Origin: an uncultured eubacterium 1-6 | GTDB lineage: Bacteria > Bacillota > Clostridia > Lachnospirales > Lachnospiraceae | Reading direction: 5' to 3' | NCBI GenBank assembly: GCA_903789595.1 | Contig: CAIFEZ010000020.1 | Location: 1 to 64,000, forward strand | DNA: 64,000 bases | Shown here: positions 26,840 through 37,207 of the stretch, piece by piece | Layout: each line of letters starts with the position of its first letter | Numbering within the stretch: position 1 is the stretch's first letter | Position numbers and translations under genes: made by a program | The notes under the pieces: generated by a model | What the model was told of the DNA's origin: nothing | What the model saw: the letters and a program-made list of their open reading frames with translations, nothing else | The model's database searches: none

Positions 26840-28855
26840 TTATGAAATACCGGCACCTGACGGCATATCCTTTTCCGGGGTCATCAGCGTCACATTTCCC
26901 TCGCTGTCTTCCGCGGCGAGAATCATACCCTGGGACTCCAGACCGGCAAGCTTCGCCGGCTTCAGGTTAATCAGACACATAACCTTCTTCCCGACCATTT
27001 CCTCCGGCTTGTACCATTTCTTGATGCCGGACACGATCTGGCGGGTCTGATCGCCGAACTTAATCTGAGATACAAGGAGCTTCTTCGACTTCGGAACCTC
27101 CCTGCACTCCAGCACCTCTCCTACCGCGAACTGCATCTTCGCGAAATCATCGTAGGTGATCTCGTCCTTCGGCTCGATGTGGATCTCCTGCTTTTCTTCT
27201 CCCGCTTTGGCGGAAGCGTCATCGGCTTTGCCGCTCTCCGCAGAAGCTGCCTCTCCCGACGCGCCCTTCTGCTTTGCGCGGATCTCTTCGACCTTTTCCA
27301 TGACGTCCTTCAGATCCTGTCTTGCGAAGAGAATCTCCGGCTTATCCGTTACCTTTGTGCCGCTCTCGTACAGACCGAATTTGTCGGCGTCCGCGTAATC
27401 TCTCTTCTTCGTATTGAGCTGGCTGAGAATCCGCTCGGTGGTCTCCGGCATATACGGCTCAAGGAGAGACGCGCCTATGGTAATACTCTCCGCCAGATTG
27501 TAGAGAACCGTCGCAAGCCGGTCCTTCTTTGCCTCGTCCTTCGCAAGCGCCCACGGCATCGTCTCGTCGATGTACTTGTTGCAGCGCTTGAAGAGCGCGA
27601 AAATCTCGGTAATAGAATCCGCGACATGGAGCCCCTTCATCTTCTCCTCGACCCTGCCGGCCGTCGCAGTGACAACCGCCTTCAGATCATCGTCCACCGG
27701 CTCGTCCGCGTTTCTGTTCTCGACGATTCCGCCAAAATACTTATTGGACATAGATATCGTGCGGTTCACCAGATTGCCCAGCGTGTTCGCCAGATCGGAA
27801 TTGAGCCGTTCCACCATCAGCTCCCAGCTGATGACGCCGTCATTCTCAAAGGGCATCTCATGAAGAACAAAGTAACGCACCGCGTCGACGCCGAAGAGAC
27901 TGACCAGATCGTCCGCATAGATCACATTTCCCTTTGACTTGCTCATCTTGCCGTCCGCCTGGATCAGCCACGGATGTCCGAACACCTGCTTCGGAAGCGG
28001 CTCCCCCAGCGCCATCAGGAAGATCGGCCAGTATATCGTGTGGAAACGGATGATATCCTTTCCGACCAGATGAAGATCCGCCGGCCAGAACTTTTTGTAT
28101 TCCTCGCTGCTGTTCCCGTCCGCGTCATAGCCGAGGCCGGTGATATAGTTCGCCAGCGCGTCCAGCCATACGTAGACGACATGCTTGTCGTCAAAATCCA
28201 CCGGGATGCCCCACTTGAAGGATGTCCGGGAGACGCAGAGATCCTGAAGGCCGGGAAGCAGGAAGTTGTTCATCATCTCATTTTTTCTCGATACCGGCTG
28301 AATAAATTCAGGATGCTCATTGATATATTCGATCAGCCTGGGGGCATATTTGCTCATTCTGAAGAAATATGCCTCCTCCTTTGCTCTTGTAACAGGCCGT
28401 CCGCAGTCCGGACACTTGCCGTCCACCAGCTGGGAATCGGTCCAGAAGGACTCGCACGGCGTACAGTACCAGCCCTCATAATGACCCTTGTAGATATCTC
28501 CCTGCTCATAGAACTTCTTGAAGATCTTCTGAACCTGTCTGACGTGATACGCGTCCGTCGTGCGGATGAACTTGTCATAGGAGGTATTCATCAGATCCCA
28601 GATCCGGTGAATCTCGGCTGCCACATCGTCTACATACTGCTGCGGCGTGCATCCCTTTTCCTCGGCCTTGTTCTCAATCTTCTGACCGTGCTCGTCCGTG
28701 CCGGTCTGAAAATATACCTGATACCCCTGCATTCTGCGGAATCTCGCGATGCTGTCCGCAAGAACGATCTCATAGGTATTCCCGATGTGCGGTTTTCCGG
28801 ACGCATATGCAATCGCCGTAGAAATGTAATAGTTCTCTCCTGTGTGTTTTACCAT
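26840..28855 (-). CDS. metG: Methionyl-tRNA synthetase
   Basis: MVKHTGENYYISTAIAYASGKPHIGN; KMSKSKGNVI; C-terminal tRNA-binding domain. Confidence 0.96.
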   Translation of the reverse strand: MVKHTGENYYISTAIAYASGKPHIGNTYEIVLADSIARFRRMQGYQVYFQTGTDEHGQKIENKAEEKGCTPQQYVDDVAAEIHRIWDLMNTSYDKFIRTTDAYHVRQVQKIFKKFYEQGDIYKGHYEGWYCTPCESFWTDSQLVDGKCPDCGRPVTRAKEEAYFFRMSKYAPRLIEYINEHPEFIQPVSRKNEMMNNFLLPGLQDLCVSRTSFKWGIPVDFDDKHVVYVWLDALANYITGLGYDADGNSSEEYKKFWPADLHLVGKDIIRFHTIYWPIFLMALGEPLPKQVFGHPWLIQADGKMSKSKGNVIYADDLVSLFGVDAVRYFVLHEMPFENDGVISWELMVERLNSDLANTLGNLVNRTISMSNKYFGGIVENRNADEPVDDDLKAVVTATAGRVEEKMKGLHVADSITEIFALFKRCNKYIDETMPWALAKDEAKKDRLATVLYNLAESITIGASLLEPYMPETTERILSQLNTKKRDYADADKFGLYESGTKVTDKPEILFARQDLKDVMEKVEEIRAKQKGASGEAASAESGKADDASAKAGEEKQEIHIEPKDEITYDDFAKMQFAVGEVLECREVPKSKKLLVSQIKFGDQTRQIVSGIKKWYKPEEMVGKKVMCLINLKPAKLAGLESQGMILAAEDSEGNVTLMTPEKDMPSGAGIS

Positions 28856-29067
28856 TCTATCATCACCTCTTCCGCCGACAGATGAGCCGGCTTCTCTGTT
28901 GAATAACGCCACATGCAGGAGCAGGAGAACGTCATCTCCCGAACCTCATGTGGCATTGAAAATCTGATATTGTTCACGAAAGCTCTGCCGGGCAGAGTTT
29001 TTACGATCCTGCTGCCATTTCAGCTGCGCGGACAGTAACGAATCACTTGCTCAGATTTCTCTCCTTC

Positions 29068-30288
29068 TCAGAAAAATACACGGATTCTTCCGAGGATTTC
29101 TCCCTTCATCTGATCCGCCTTTTCTCCGAATTCAGATTCCTTCATCTTCTTTGTGATAAAGGCGAACTCGCCGGGTACTGCCGGCAGACTGATCGGCTCT
29201 ACTCTTCCGAACACGTCATTCACCTTGTCGATCTTTTCCGATACAGATCCCTTCACGCGCACGAAGAAACGGTTCTCCATCGTGCTGATGTCGCACAGCT
29301 TCAGGGTTCTGCTGCTCCAGTTCATCATAATGTTGCGGTGAAGATGCTTCGCCTCATCCACAACATCCGCCACAACTGCGCTCGCGGTGGGAAGCTTTCC
29401 CGCGCCGCTGCCGTAGAACATGGCGTCTCCGAGAACATTTCCGTGAATAAAAATCGCGTTGAACACGCCGTTTACACTGTAAAGAGGACTGCTGTCGTTG
29501 ATCATGCCCGGGCACACCATGGCATAGAAGCCGTCGTCCGCCTTGCAGCTTGTCGCGAGGAGCTTGACGGCCGCTCCGATTTCCTGCGCGTATTTCATAT
29601 CGGTCGCCGTGATCCTTGTGATTCCCTCGGTATAGATGTCGTGGTAATCCACATGCCGTCCGTATGCCAGGGAAGAAAGGATGGCGATCTTCCGGCAGGC
29701 GTCATATCCTTCAATATCCGCCTCCGGATTGCGCTCCGCGTAGCCGTTATTCTGCGCCTCCGCGAGAGCCTCGTCAAAATCAGACCCGTCGCGGCTCATT
29801 TTCGTCAGAATGTAATTTGTCGTTCCATTCAGAATACCCGTAATCTCATCGATCTCATCCGCCGTGAGAGAAGAGTTCAGCGGGCGGATGATCGGGATTC
29901 CTCCGCCGCAGCTTGCCTCGAACAGATAGTTGATGCTCTTCTCCTTCGCGATCTTCAGAAGCTCGGTTCCGTGTGTCGCAACCAGTTCCTTATTGGAGGT
30001 GCAGACACTCTTTCCCGCAAGGAGAGCGCTCTTGGTAAACTCATACGCCGGATGCAGTCCGCCCATGGTCTCCACGATGATGTCTACCTCCGGGTCCTGC
30101 AGAATCACATTGAAATCATGCACCAGAACCTTCTCCACCGGGTCTCCCGGAAAATCTCTGAGGTCGAGGACGTATTTGATATGGATCTCGTCTCCCGCCT
30201 TCTTGTTGATACTGTCATGGTTGGTATTGATTACTTCAACTACGCCGGAACCTACGGTTCCGTAACCCAGAACGGCAACATTAACCAT
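29068..30288 (-). CDS. hom: Homoserine dehydrogenase with C-terminal ACT-like region
   Basis: MVNVAVLGYGTVGSGVVEVI; GILNGTTNYILTKM. Confidence 0.96.
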   Translation of the reverse strand: MVNVAVLGYGTVGSGVVEVINTNHDSINKKAGDEIHIKYVLDLRDFPGDPVEKVLVHDFNVILQDPEVDIIVETMGGLHPAYEFTKSALLAGKSVCTSNKELVATHGTELLKIAKEKSINYLFEASCGGGIPIIRPLNSSLTADEIDEITGILNGTTNYILTKMSRDGSDFDEALAEAQNNGYAERNPEADIEGYDACRKIAILSSLAYGRHVDYHDIYTEGITRITATDMKYAQEIGAAVKLLATSCKADDGFYAMVCPGMINDSSPLYSVNGVFNAIFIHGNVLGDAMFYGSGAGKLPTASAVVADVVDEAKHLHRNIMMNWSSRTLKLCDISTMENRFFVRVKGSVSEKIDKVNDVFGRVEPISLPAVPGEFAFITKKMKESEFGEKADQMKGEILGRIRVFF

Positions 30289-30320
30289 CTGTATTTTTCC
30301 TCGCTCTCATCTGATGTAGG

Positions 30321-30384
30321 TGTATAAGCTCTTCGAAAACGCACAAAGGCCCGCCTTTCGCGAAGCGGCGCGTGGACTTATACA
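30321..30384. repeat. Short family B element (64 bp), TGTATAAG...CTTATACA termini
   Basis: tgtataagctcttcgaaaacg...gtggacttataca. Confidence 0.7.
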
Positions 30385-30386
30385 AA

Positions 30387-31515
30387 TTACTTTGCGTGTT
30401 CCTTCTTCTTCAGTGCGGTCCACTTCAGGTACGCATTGATAAACGGATCGATATCGCCGTCCAGTACGGCGCTTGCCTGCGCCCGCTCTTCGCCTGTCCG
30501 GAGATCCTTGACCATCGTGTACGGCTGAAGGACATAGGACCGGATCTGATGTCCCCAGGCGATGTCCGTGACCTCACCGCGGATTCCGGCTTCCTTCTCC
30601 GCCTGCTTCTCCTGCTCCAGCATGTACAGCTTTGATTTCAGGACCTGCATGGCCTTGTCCTTATTCATGTGCTGCGACCGCTCGTTCTGGCAGGTGACCA
30701 CAATGCCGGTCGGCAGATGCGTGATCCGGATTGCCGATGAAGTCTTGTTGATGTGCTGACCGCCCGCACCGCTGGAACGATAGGTGTCCACGCGGATGTC
30801 CTCGTCCCGCACTTCAATGTCGATATCCTTGTCCAGATCCGGCATCACATCGCAAGAGACGAAAGACGTCTGTCTCTTTGCCTGCGCGTTAAACGGCGAA
30901 ATACGCACGAGGCGGTGAACACCTGCCTCCGACTTGAGATAGCCGTATGCATTCTCGCCATTAACCTGGAACATCACCGACTTGATGCCGGCCTCATCGC
31001 CTTCCTGATAGTCCAGCTCTTCTATGCTGAACTGGTGTCTCTCCGCCCACCTGGTATACATGCGGTAGAGCATGCCGCACCAGTCCATGGCCTCTGTACC
31101 GCCAGCACCCGCGTTCAGTCTGACGATCGCGTTGCAGGAATCATATTCCTCGGAGAGAAGCGTCTTGATCCGGATGTTCTCAAGCTTCTCCTTGAATTCA
31201 TCCAGCATCTCCCGCACTTCCGGAACCACGGACTCGTCGTCCTCTTCCTCGCCCATCTCAATCAGTGTCTCGATGTCTTCTCGGGAGGACACAAGCTTAT
31301 TGTAGGTGTCCCGGTCGTCCTTGAGATTTCCGAGCTCTCTCGTCTGCTTCTGAGCCTCCTCCGGGTTGTCCCAGAAATTCGGCTCCTCCATTTTTCTCTC
31401 TAACTCTTCGATCCGCTGCTCTTTGCCAGCGAGGTCAAAGTGAATCCCTCACTTCCACCAATGGCTGATCGAATGTCCTGAGTTCCTGTTTCATGTTTTC
31501 AAGTTCTACTACCAC
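30387..31515 (-). CDS. prfB: Peptide chain release factor 2, expressed through a programmed +1 frameshift at about 31435
   Basis: VVVELENMKQELRTFDQPLVEVRDSL-CTT-TGA-C, then +1 frame DLAGKEQRIEELERKMEEPNFWDNPEEAQK; downstream GAGGQHINKTSSAIRITHLPTGIV. Confidence 0.95.
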
Positions 31516-31756
31516 CAGCTTCACCACCTTTTGTTCTGTGAACATTTTATTCCGGTTTGGGTATTTTATCTGTAAGGGCCGGTTCCGAAAACCGGTAATC
31601 GGGGCCCTGCGGCGGCACAGGATAGCTGCGCTTTGCAGATTCTGTCCTGTCATCCGCCTGACCTGCATGACGATGCTGTCACACCGGCATCCATTCATCC
31701 GGCGCGGCAGCTTCCATAAGCAGATATCCGCTCAGATGTCAGGAGAAAATATCCGC

Positions 31757-34351
31757 TCAGATATCAAGCGGCGGCGCTCCCTTCCGTCCGTGGCACTGCT
31801 TGTACTTCAGGCCGCTTCCGCACGGGCAGGGGTCGTTCGGATAAATCTTTTTCGCCTTTCTCTGTACCGGCTTCTTCTCCGATTCATCGTCCTTGTTCGT
31901 TCCGGTAACCTGAGCCACCTGCTCACGCTCCACCTTCTCCTCGATGCGGACATGGTACAGAAGACGAATGGTGTCCTCCTGAATCGATGCGGTCATCTCA
32001 TTGAACATGTCGTAGGCCAGCATCTTGTATTCTACCTTCGGATCCTTCTGGCCGTATGCCTGAAGGCCGATTCCCTGACGCAGCTGCTCCATGTCATCGA
32101 TATGATTCATCCATTTCTCATCGATCACACGCAGAAGGATGACACGCTCCAGCTCACGGATCTGCTCCTCAGACTGGAACTGGGCCTCCTTCTCCTCGTA
32201 AAGCCGGACAGCCTTGTCCTTGAGATTCTGCTTCAGCTCTTCCTTGCCCTTCTTCAGAGCGGTCACGTCTTCCTTCGTGATCTTCTCAAGCGGAATAATC
32301 GGCAGCAGGAGACGATTCAGCTCGTCCAGATCCCAGTTCTCCGGCTCATCTCCGCTCTCGCCGATCGCCCGCTCCACGGTGTTGTCGATCGTGTCGTAAA
32401 TCATCTTCATGATGGAGTCGCGCATGCTCTCGCCGTCCAGTACCTGGCGGCGCTCCTTGTAGATAATCTCTCTCTGCTCATTGTTGACAAGGTCGTAATC
32501 CAGCAGATTCTTACGGATTCCGTAGTTATTGCCCTCGATCTTCTCCTGCGCCTTCTCGATCGTGGAGGAAAGCATCTTGTGATGAATCTCCTCTCCCTCG
32601 GCCACGCCCAGAGACTTGAAGACGGACATCAGCTTCTCGGATCCGAACAGACGAAGAAGGTCGTCTTCCAGTGACAGATAGAAACGGCTTTCGCCCGGAT
32701 CTCCCTGCCGTCCGGAACGTCCGCGCAGCTGATTGTCGATACGTCTCGACTCATGGCGCTCCGTACCGATGACCTTCAGTCCGCCGGCCGCTCTCGCTTC
32801 CTCGTCAAGCTTGATATCGGTACCACGGCCCGCCATATTCGTGGCGATGGTTACCGCGCCCGCCTCTCCGGCGTGGGAGATAATCTCGGCCTCGAGCTCA
32901 TGATACTTTGCATTCAGCACCTGATGCGGGATTCCCTCCTTCTTCAGCATGCGGCTGAGAAGCTCCGAGGTATCGATATTCACGGTGCCGACAAGCACCG
33001 GCTGCTTCTTCGCGTGAGAGGCCTTGACGTCCTCGATCACTGCGCGGTATTTTTCCTTCTTTGTGATGTAAACCGCGTCATCATGATCGATACGGGCGAT
33101 CGGCTTATTCGTCGGAATTTCGATGACGTCCATTCCGTAGATATCGCGGAACTCCTGCTCCTCAGTCAGAGCGGTACCTGTCATACCGGCCTTCTTCTCA
33201 TATTTGTTGAAGAAGTTCTGGAAGGTAATGGTGGCGAGGGTCTTGCTCTCCCGCTTTACCTTAACATGCTCCTTAGCCTCGATCGCCTGATGCAGTCCGT
33301 CCGAATAACGGCGGCCCGGAAGCACACGGCCGGTAAACTCATCTACGATGTAGACCTGATCGTCCTTGACGATGTAATCGCGGTCCTTGAACATCAGATT
33401 GTGCGCACGGAGCGCCAGAATGATGTTGTGCTGAATCTCGAGATTCTCCGGATCAGAGAGGTTGTCGATGTGGAAAAACTGCTCCACCTTTTTGACGCCC
33501 TGCTCGGTAAGAGTTACGATCTTGTCCTTTTCATTGACGATAAAGTCTCCGGTCTCCTCAATTTCCTCGCCCATGATGGCGGTCATCTTGGTGACCTCGC
33601 CGGAGGCCTCGCCGCGCTGAAGCTGCGTCGCGAGAATATCGCAGGTCTCGTAGAGCTTCGTGGACTTTCCGCTCTGTCCGGAAATAATCAGAGGTGTGCG
33701 GGCCTCATCGATCAGAACCGAGTCAACCTCATCGATGATCGCATAAGCGAGATCTCTCTGTACCATCTGATCCTTGTATATCACCATGTTGTCACGAAGG
33801 TAGTCAAAACCGTCCTCGTTGTTTGTGACATAGGTGATGTCACAGTTGTACTGCGCACGGCGCTCGTCATTCTTCATGCTGTTCAGAACGCATCCCACGG
33901 TCAGACCCAGGAACTCATGAACCTTTCCCATCCAGCCGGCGTCACGGCTTGCCAGGTAATCATTGACGGTGATGATGTGCACGCCCCTGCCCGTGAGGGC
34001 ATTCAGATAAGCCGGCATTGTGGATACAAGGGTTTTTCCTTCACCGGTCTTCATCTCCGCGATTCTTCCCTGGTGCAGGATAATGCCTCCGATAATCTGA
34101 ACTCTGTAGGGTTCCATGCCGAGTACACGCTTCGCCGCCTCCCTTACGGTTGCAAATGCCTCCGGGAGAAGGTCATCCAGTGTCTCGCCGCCCGCCAGAC
34201 GGTCCTTGTACTCCTTTGTCTTGGCGCGAAGCTCATCGTCGCTGAGCGCCTGCATGGCGGGACGATAGGATTCTACCTTGTCTACGATCGGCTCAATTCG
34301 TTTTAACTCTCTCTGGCTGTGCGTACCAAAGATTCTCTCTGATAATTTCAT
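31757..34351 (-). CDS. secA: Preprotein translocase subunit SecA
   Basis: [34 protein letters not shown] tail [17 protein letters not shown]. Confidence 0.98.
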   Translation of the reverse strand: MKLSERIFGTHSQRELKRIEPIVDKVESYRPAMQALSDDELRAKTKEYKDRLAGGETLDDLLPEAFATVREAAKRVLGMEPYRVQIIGGIILHQGRIAEMKTGEGKTLVSTMPAYLNALTGRGVHIITVNDYLASRDAGWMGKVHEFLGLTVGCVLNSMKNDERRAQYNCDITYVTNNEDGFDYLRDNMVIYKDQMVQRDLAYAIIDEVDSVLIDEARTPLIISGQSGKSTKLYETCDILATQLQRGEASGEVTKMTAIMGEEIEETGDFIVNEKDKIVTLTEQGVKKVEQFFHIDNLSDPENLEIQHNIILALRAHNLMFKDRDYIVKDDQVYIVDEFTGRVLPGRRYSDGLHQAIEAKEHVKVKRESKTLATITFQNFFNKYEKKAGMTGTALTEEQEFRDIYGMDVIEIPTNKPIARIDHDDAVYITKKEKYRAVIEDVKASHAKKQPVLVGTVNIDTSELLSRMLKKEGIPHQVLNAKYHELEAEIISHAGEAGAVTIATNMAGRGTDIKLDEEARAAGGLKVIGTERHESRRIDNQLRGRSGRQGDPGESRFYLSLEDDLLRLFGSEKLMSVFKSLGVAEGEEIHHKMLSSTIEKAQEKIEGNNYGIRKNLLDYDLVNNEQREIIYKERRQVLDGESMRDSIMKMIYDTIDNTVERAIGESGDEPENWDLDELNRLLLPIIPLEKITKEDVTALKKGKEELKQNLKDKAVRLYEEKEAQFQSEEQIRELERVILLRVIDEKWMNHIDDMEQLRQGIGLQAYGQKDPKVEYKMLAYDMFNEMTASIQEDTIRLLYHVRIEEKVEREQVAQVTGTNKDDESEKKPVQRKAKKIYPNDPCPCGSGLKYKQCHGRKGAPPLDI

Positions 34352-34456
34352 TCCCAAATTCTAAGCTCCTGTGTGGTTTACGAGGAAAAAACGCCTTTCG
34401 GCGTCTTTTCCCTCTGGCAGGTCTGCCGGAAACAATGCGGATCCGAAAATCTCAGA

Positions 34457-34984
34457 TCAGTTTTCCGGTTCAATCAGACCATAAGTGTTCCCTTTTCTCT
34501 TGTATACTACATTTACCTGGTCGGTGTCCGCGTTCATGAATACGAAGAAACTGTGTCCGAGAAGCTCCATCTGTACGCAGGCATCTTCCGGATACATCGG
34601 CTTGATATCAAACTTCTTCGTGCGGACGATGCGAATCTCCTCATTCTCCATGTAATCATTGTCGATGTATGTCTTCTGGAAATTGGAAGCAGCCTGTTTC
34701 TTGTCGATGATTTTGGTCTTATACTTGCGAAGCTGACGCTCGATCACCTCTTCTACAAGATCAATGGATACATACATATCGTTGCTGACCTGCTCGGAAC
34801 GGATGATTTTGCCTTTGACAGGAATTGTGACCTCAATTTTCTGTCTTTCTTTTTCCACACTCAGTGTAACGATTACGTTTGTATCCGGTGTGAAATATCT
34901 CTCCAGCTTGCTCAGCTTCTCAGTTACTGCAGCTCTGAGACCATCGGTAATCTCTATGTTTTTTCCACTGATTGTGATATTCAT
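34457..34984 (-). CDS. hpf: Ribosome hibernation promoting factor (long form)
   Basis: MNITISGKNIEITDGLRAAVTEKLSKLERYF; C-terminal LLGHSFFVFMNADTDQVNVVYKRKGNTYGLIEP. Confidence 0.95.
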   Translation of the reverse strand: MNITISGKNIEITDGLRAAVTEKLSKLERYFTPDTNVIVTLSVEKERQKIEVTIPVKGKIIRSEQVSNDMYVSIDLVEEVIERQLRKYKTKIIDKKQAASNFQKTYIDNDYMENEEIRIVRTKKFDIKPMYPEDACVQMELLGHSFFVFMNADTDQVNVVYKRKGNTYGLIEPEN

Positions 34985-35116
34985 AAAAACATCTCCTTTC
35001 GAGGGGTACATACACCCTATTTTGATTAGAATATTATAACAACAGATCTGTCATTCGTAAAGTGCAGATAACTTCTGAACCACTTCTGAATAAACGCCGG
35101 CCGAATTGTCAGTTCC

Positions 35117-35351
35117 TGTTCACGCGCAACTGACAAGGCAAGGATTTCACAGCACCTTTGCCAGAGCATTACTGGCTGTTAAAAGTTTTATCCTTAAATC
35201 CTTCATGGAATAAACAGCGAGGACTGTTTGACGAAGGCGCTCGCGCCTGAGGAGTTCCGCAGCTTCAATAAATAAGGATAAAACTTTGTTACAGCCAGTT
35301 TGCGAATGGCAACAGGGCTGTGAAATTCCTGCCTTTCAGACATCCCGTGAA
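35117..35351. repeat. Family A 235-bp composite palindromic element, copy 1
   Basis: Nearly identical to 49936-50170; nested inverted repeats. Confidence 0.9.
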
Positions 35352-35364
35352 AAGTAACGAATTG

Positions 35365-36213
35365 TCAGGTATTTTTATTGAGATACGCGTAGATCTCCCG
35401 CTTGCCGCAGCCCCGGTCTCTGGCCACCTGCTTCATGGCCTCCTTCCGGTCTGTCCCGCGGTCCAGATAGTACGCCATATGCTGTTCCACGGTCATTTTC
35501 TTCCAGAACGCCTGCTCTTCCTCCTTCCGCTCCCGGAAGCTTTTGCCCTCGATCACCAGAACAAATTCGCCTCTCGGCGCCTCTGTCTCATAGTGCTCCA
35601 GCGCCGCGTCAAGCGTCGTCCGCTGCACGTTCTCATGCTTTTTGGTAAGCTCTCTGCACAGACTGATCCGCCGGTCCCCGCCGAGCACGTCCCGAAGCTC
35701 ACCGAGCGTCCTCACCAGCCGGTGCGGCGCCTCGTAAAGGATGATCGTTCTCGTCTCCTTCTTCAGATCCTCCAGCACCGCCGCCCTCTCCTTTTTCTCC
35801 ATGGGAAGAAATGCCTCGAAGGCGAAGCGCCTCGTGGAAAGTCCCGACATCGTCAGTGCCGTGATACAGGCGGCGGGACCAGGCAGTGAGGTCACCTCGA
35901 TCCCGGCCTCCGCGGCCATCCGTACCAGAACCTCTCCCGGATCGGAGATGCCGGGCGTTCCCGCGTCCGTGATCAGAGCAATATTCGTCCCGGAGAGAAG
36001 CTTCTCCACGAGCTGCCTGCCCTTGTCATAGCGGTTGTTCTCGTGATAGGCAGTCATCGGCGTATGGATATCAAAATGGTTCAGCAGCTTTATACTGTTT
36101 CTCGTGTCCTCCGCGGCAATCAGGTCTGCCTCCTTCAGGGCACGGACCACCCGGAAGGTAATATCCTCAAGGTTTCCGATCGGTGTTGCGCAAAGGGTAA
36201 GCCTGCCCGGCAT
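35365..36213 (-). CDS. rsmI: 16S rRNA (cytidine(1402)-2'-O)-methyltransferase
   Basis: LTLCATPIGNLEDITFRVVRALKEADLIAAEDTRNS. Confidence 0.95.
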   Translation of the reverse strand: MPGRLTLCATPIGNLEDITFRVVRALKEADLIAAEDTRNSIKLLNHFDIHTPMTAYHENNRYDKGRQLVEKLLSGTNIALITDAGTPGISDPGEVLVRMAAEAGIEVTSLPGPAACITALTMSGLSTRRFAFEAFLPMEKKERAAVLEDLKKETRTIILYEAPHRLVRTLGELRDVLGGDRRISLCRELTKKHENVQRTTLDAALEHYETEAPRGEFVLVIEGKSFRERKEEEQAFWKKMTVEQHMAYYLDRGTDRKEAMKQVARDRGCGKREIYAYLNKNT

Positions 36214-36466
36214 AACGCCCTCCTTTCCGGTACTTTCTCCGTACCTTACCGCAGTATGTATAATGATCCAGCACAGAGAAAACTGCAGTTTATCGAGATC
36301 GGAGTGCTGAATACTTATCATTTTTTCATTCGCGCAAAGCTTTCAGGTGAATCTTTCACAGCGCCTTTGTCTGAGCATGGACGGATATCACAAGCCTTCA
36401 TCTGTGATTCCCGCACAATACAGACAGCCTCCCGCGAACAGTGACGTTATTTGAACCGGTCCGGCG

Positions 36467-37207
36467 TTATCTTCCGTCCCCGTAGATCTCGCGAATCTCC
36501 CGGGTATATACGCCGGGGCGCTCATACACAATCAGGGGCTTCTCCACCCGGATTCTGGGATTGCCGTTCTTGCACGCTTCCAGAAGAACCATGTTCGGCT
36601 CCTTGTCCGCAAAGGGATACACCAGACGCATCCGCTTCGGCTCCAGACGGTACTCCTTCAGGGTACACATGATCTCCGCCAGGCGGAAGGGCCTGTGGAT
36701 CAGGTAAAAACGCCCCTTGTCGGTGAGAATCCGGGATGTCTGCTCCGCGATGTCGCGGAAGCTGCACAGGATCTCATGTCTCGCGACGGCCACCGCCGGA
36801 TCGGGATTGGTCAGGCCGTGATGTCCGATCATATAGGGCGGATTGCTCACCGCTACGTCAAAGGAAGCCGCACCGAATGTGGATACGGCTTCCCGGATGT
36901 CTCCCTGTACAATAGATATTCTGTCTTCCAGATGGTTAAACGCCACGCTTCTTCGAGCCATATCCGCGCTTTTCTCCTGGATCTCCAGACCTGTGAAGCT
37001 CCGGCCCGGCGTCTTGGCGGCGAGAAGAATCGGAAGAATCCCGGTCCCGGTACCGAGATCCACCACCCGCTCTCCCGGCTTTACCTGCGCGTAGCCGGAC
37101 AGCAGCACCGCGTCGATTCCGTAGCGGAAGCTCTTCTGTCCCTGAATGATAAAAAATCCGTTCTGGAGATCATCAAGATGTTCTCCCTCTTTCAGCTCTG
37201 GGGACAT
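36467..37207 (-). CDS. tRNA1(Val) (adenine(37)-N6)-methyltransferase-like protein
   Basis: FGIDAVLLSGYAQVKPGERVVDLGTGTGILPILLA-type SAM motif; VSNPPYM. Confidence 0.9.
   Translation of the reverse strand: MSPELKEGEHLDDLQNGFFIIQGQKSFRYGIDAVLLSGYAQVKPGERVVDLGTGTGILPILLAAKTPGRSFTGLEIQEKSADMARRSVAFNHLEDRISIVQGDIREAVSTFGAASFDVAVSNPPYMIGHHGLTNPDPAVAVARHEILCSFRDIAEQTSRILTDKGRFYLIHRPFRLAEIMCTLKEYRLEPKRMRLVYPFADKEPNMVLLEACKNGNPRIRVEKPLIVYERPGVYTREIREIYGDGR

Noticed and set aside
32753-34306. 517-aa plus-strand ORF opposite secA
   Set aside because: Antisense shadow ORF; SecA coding is unambiguous.
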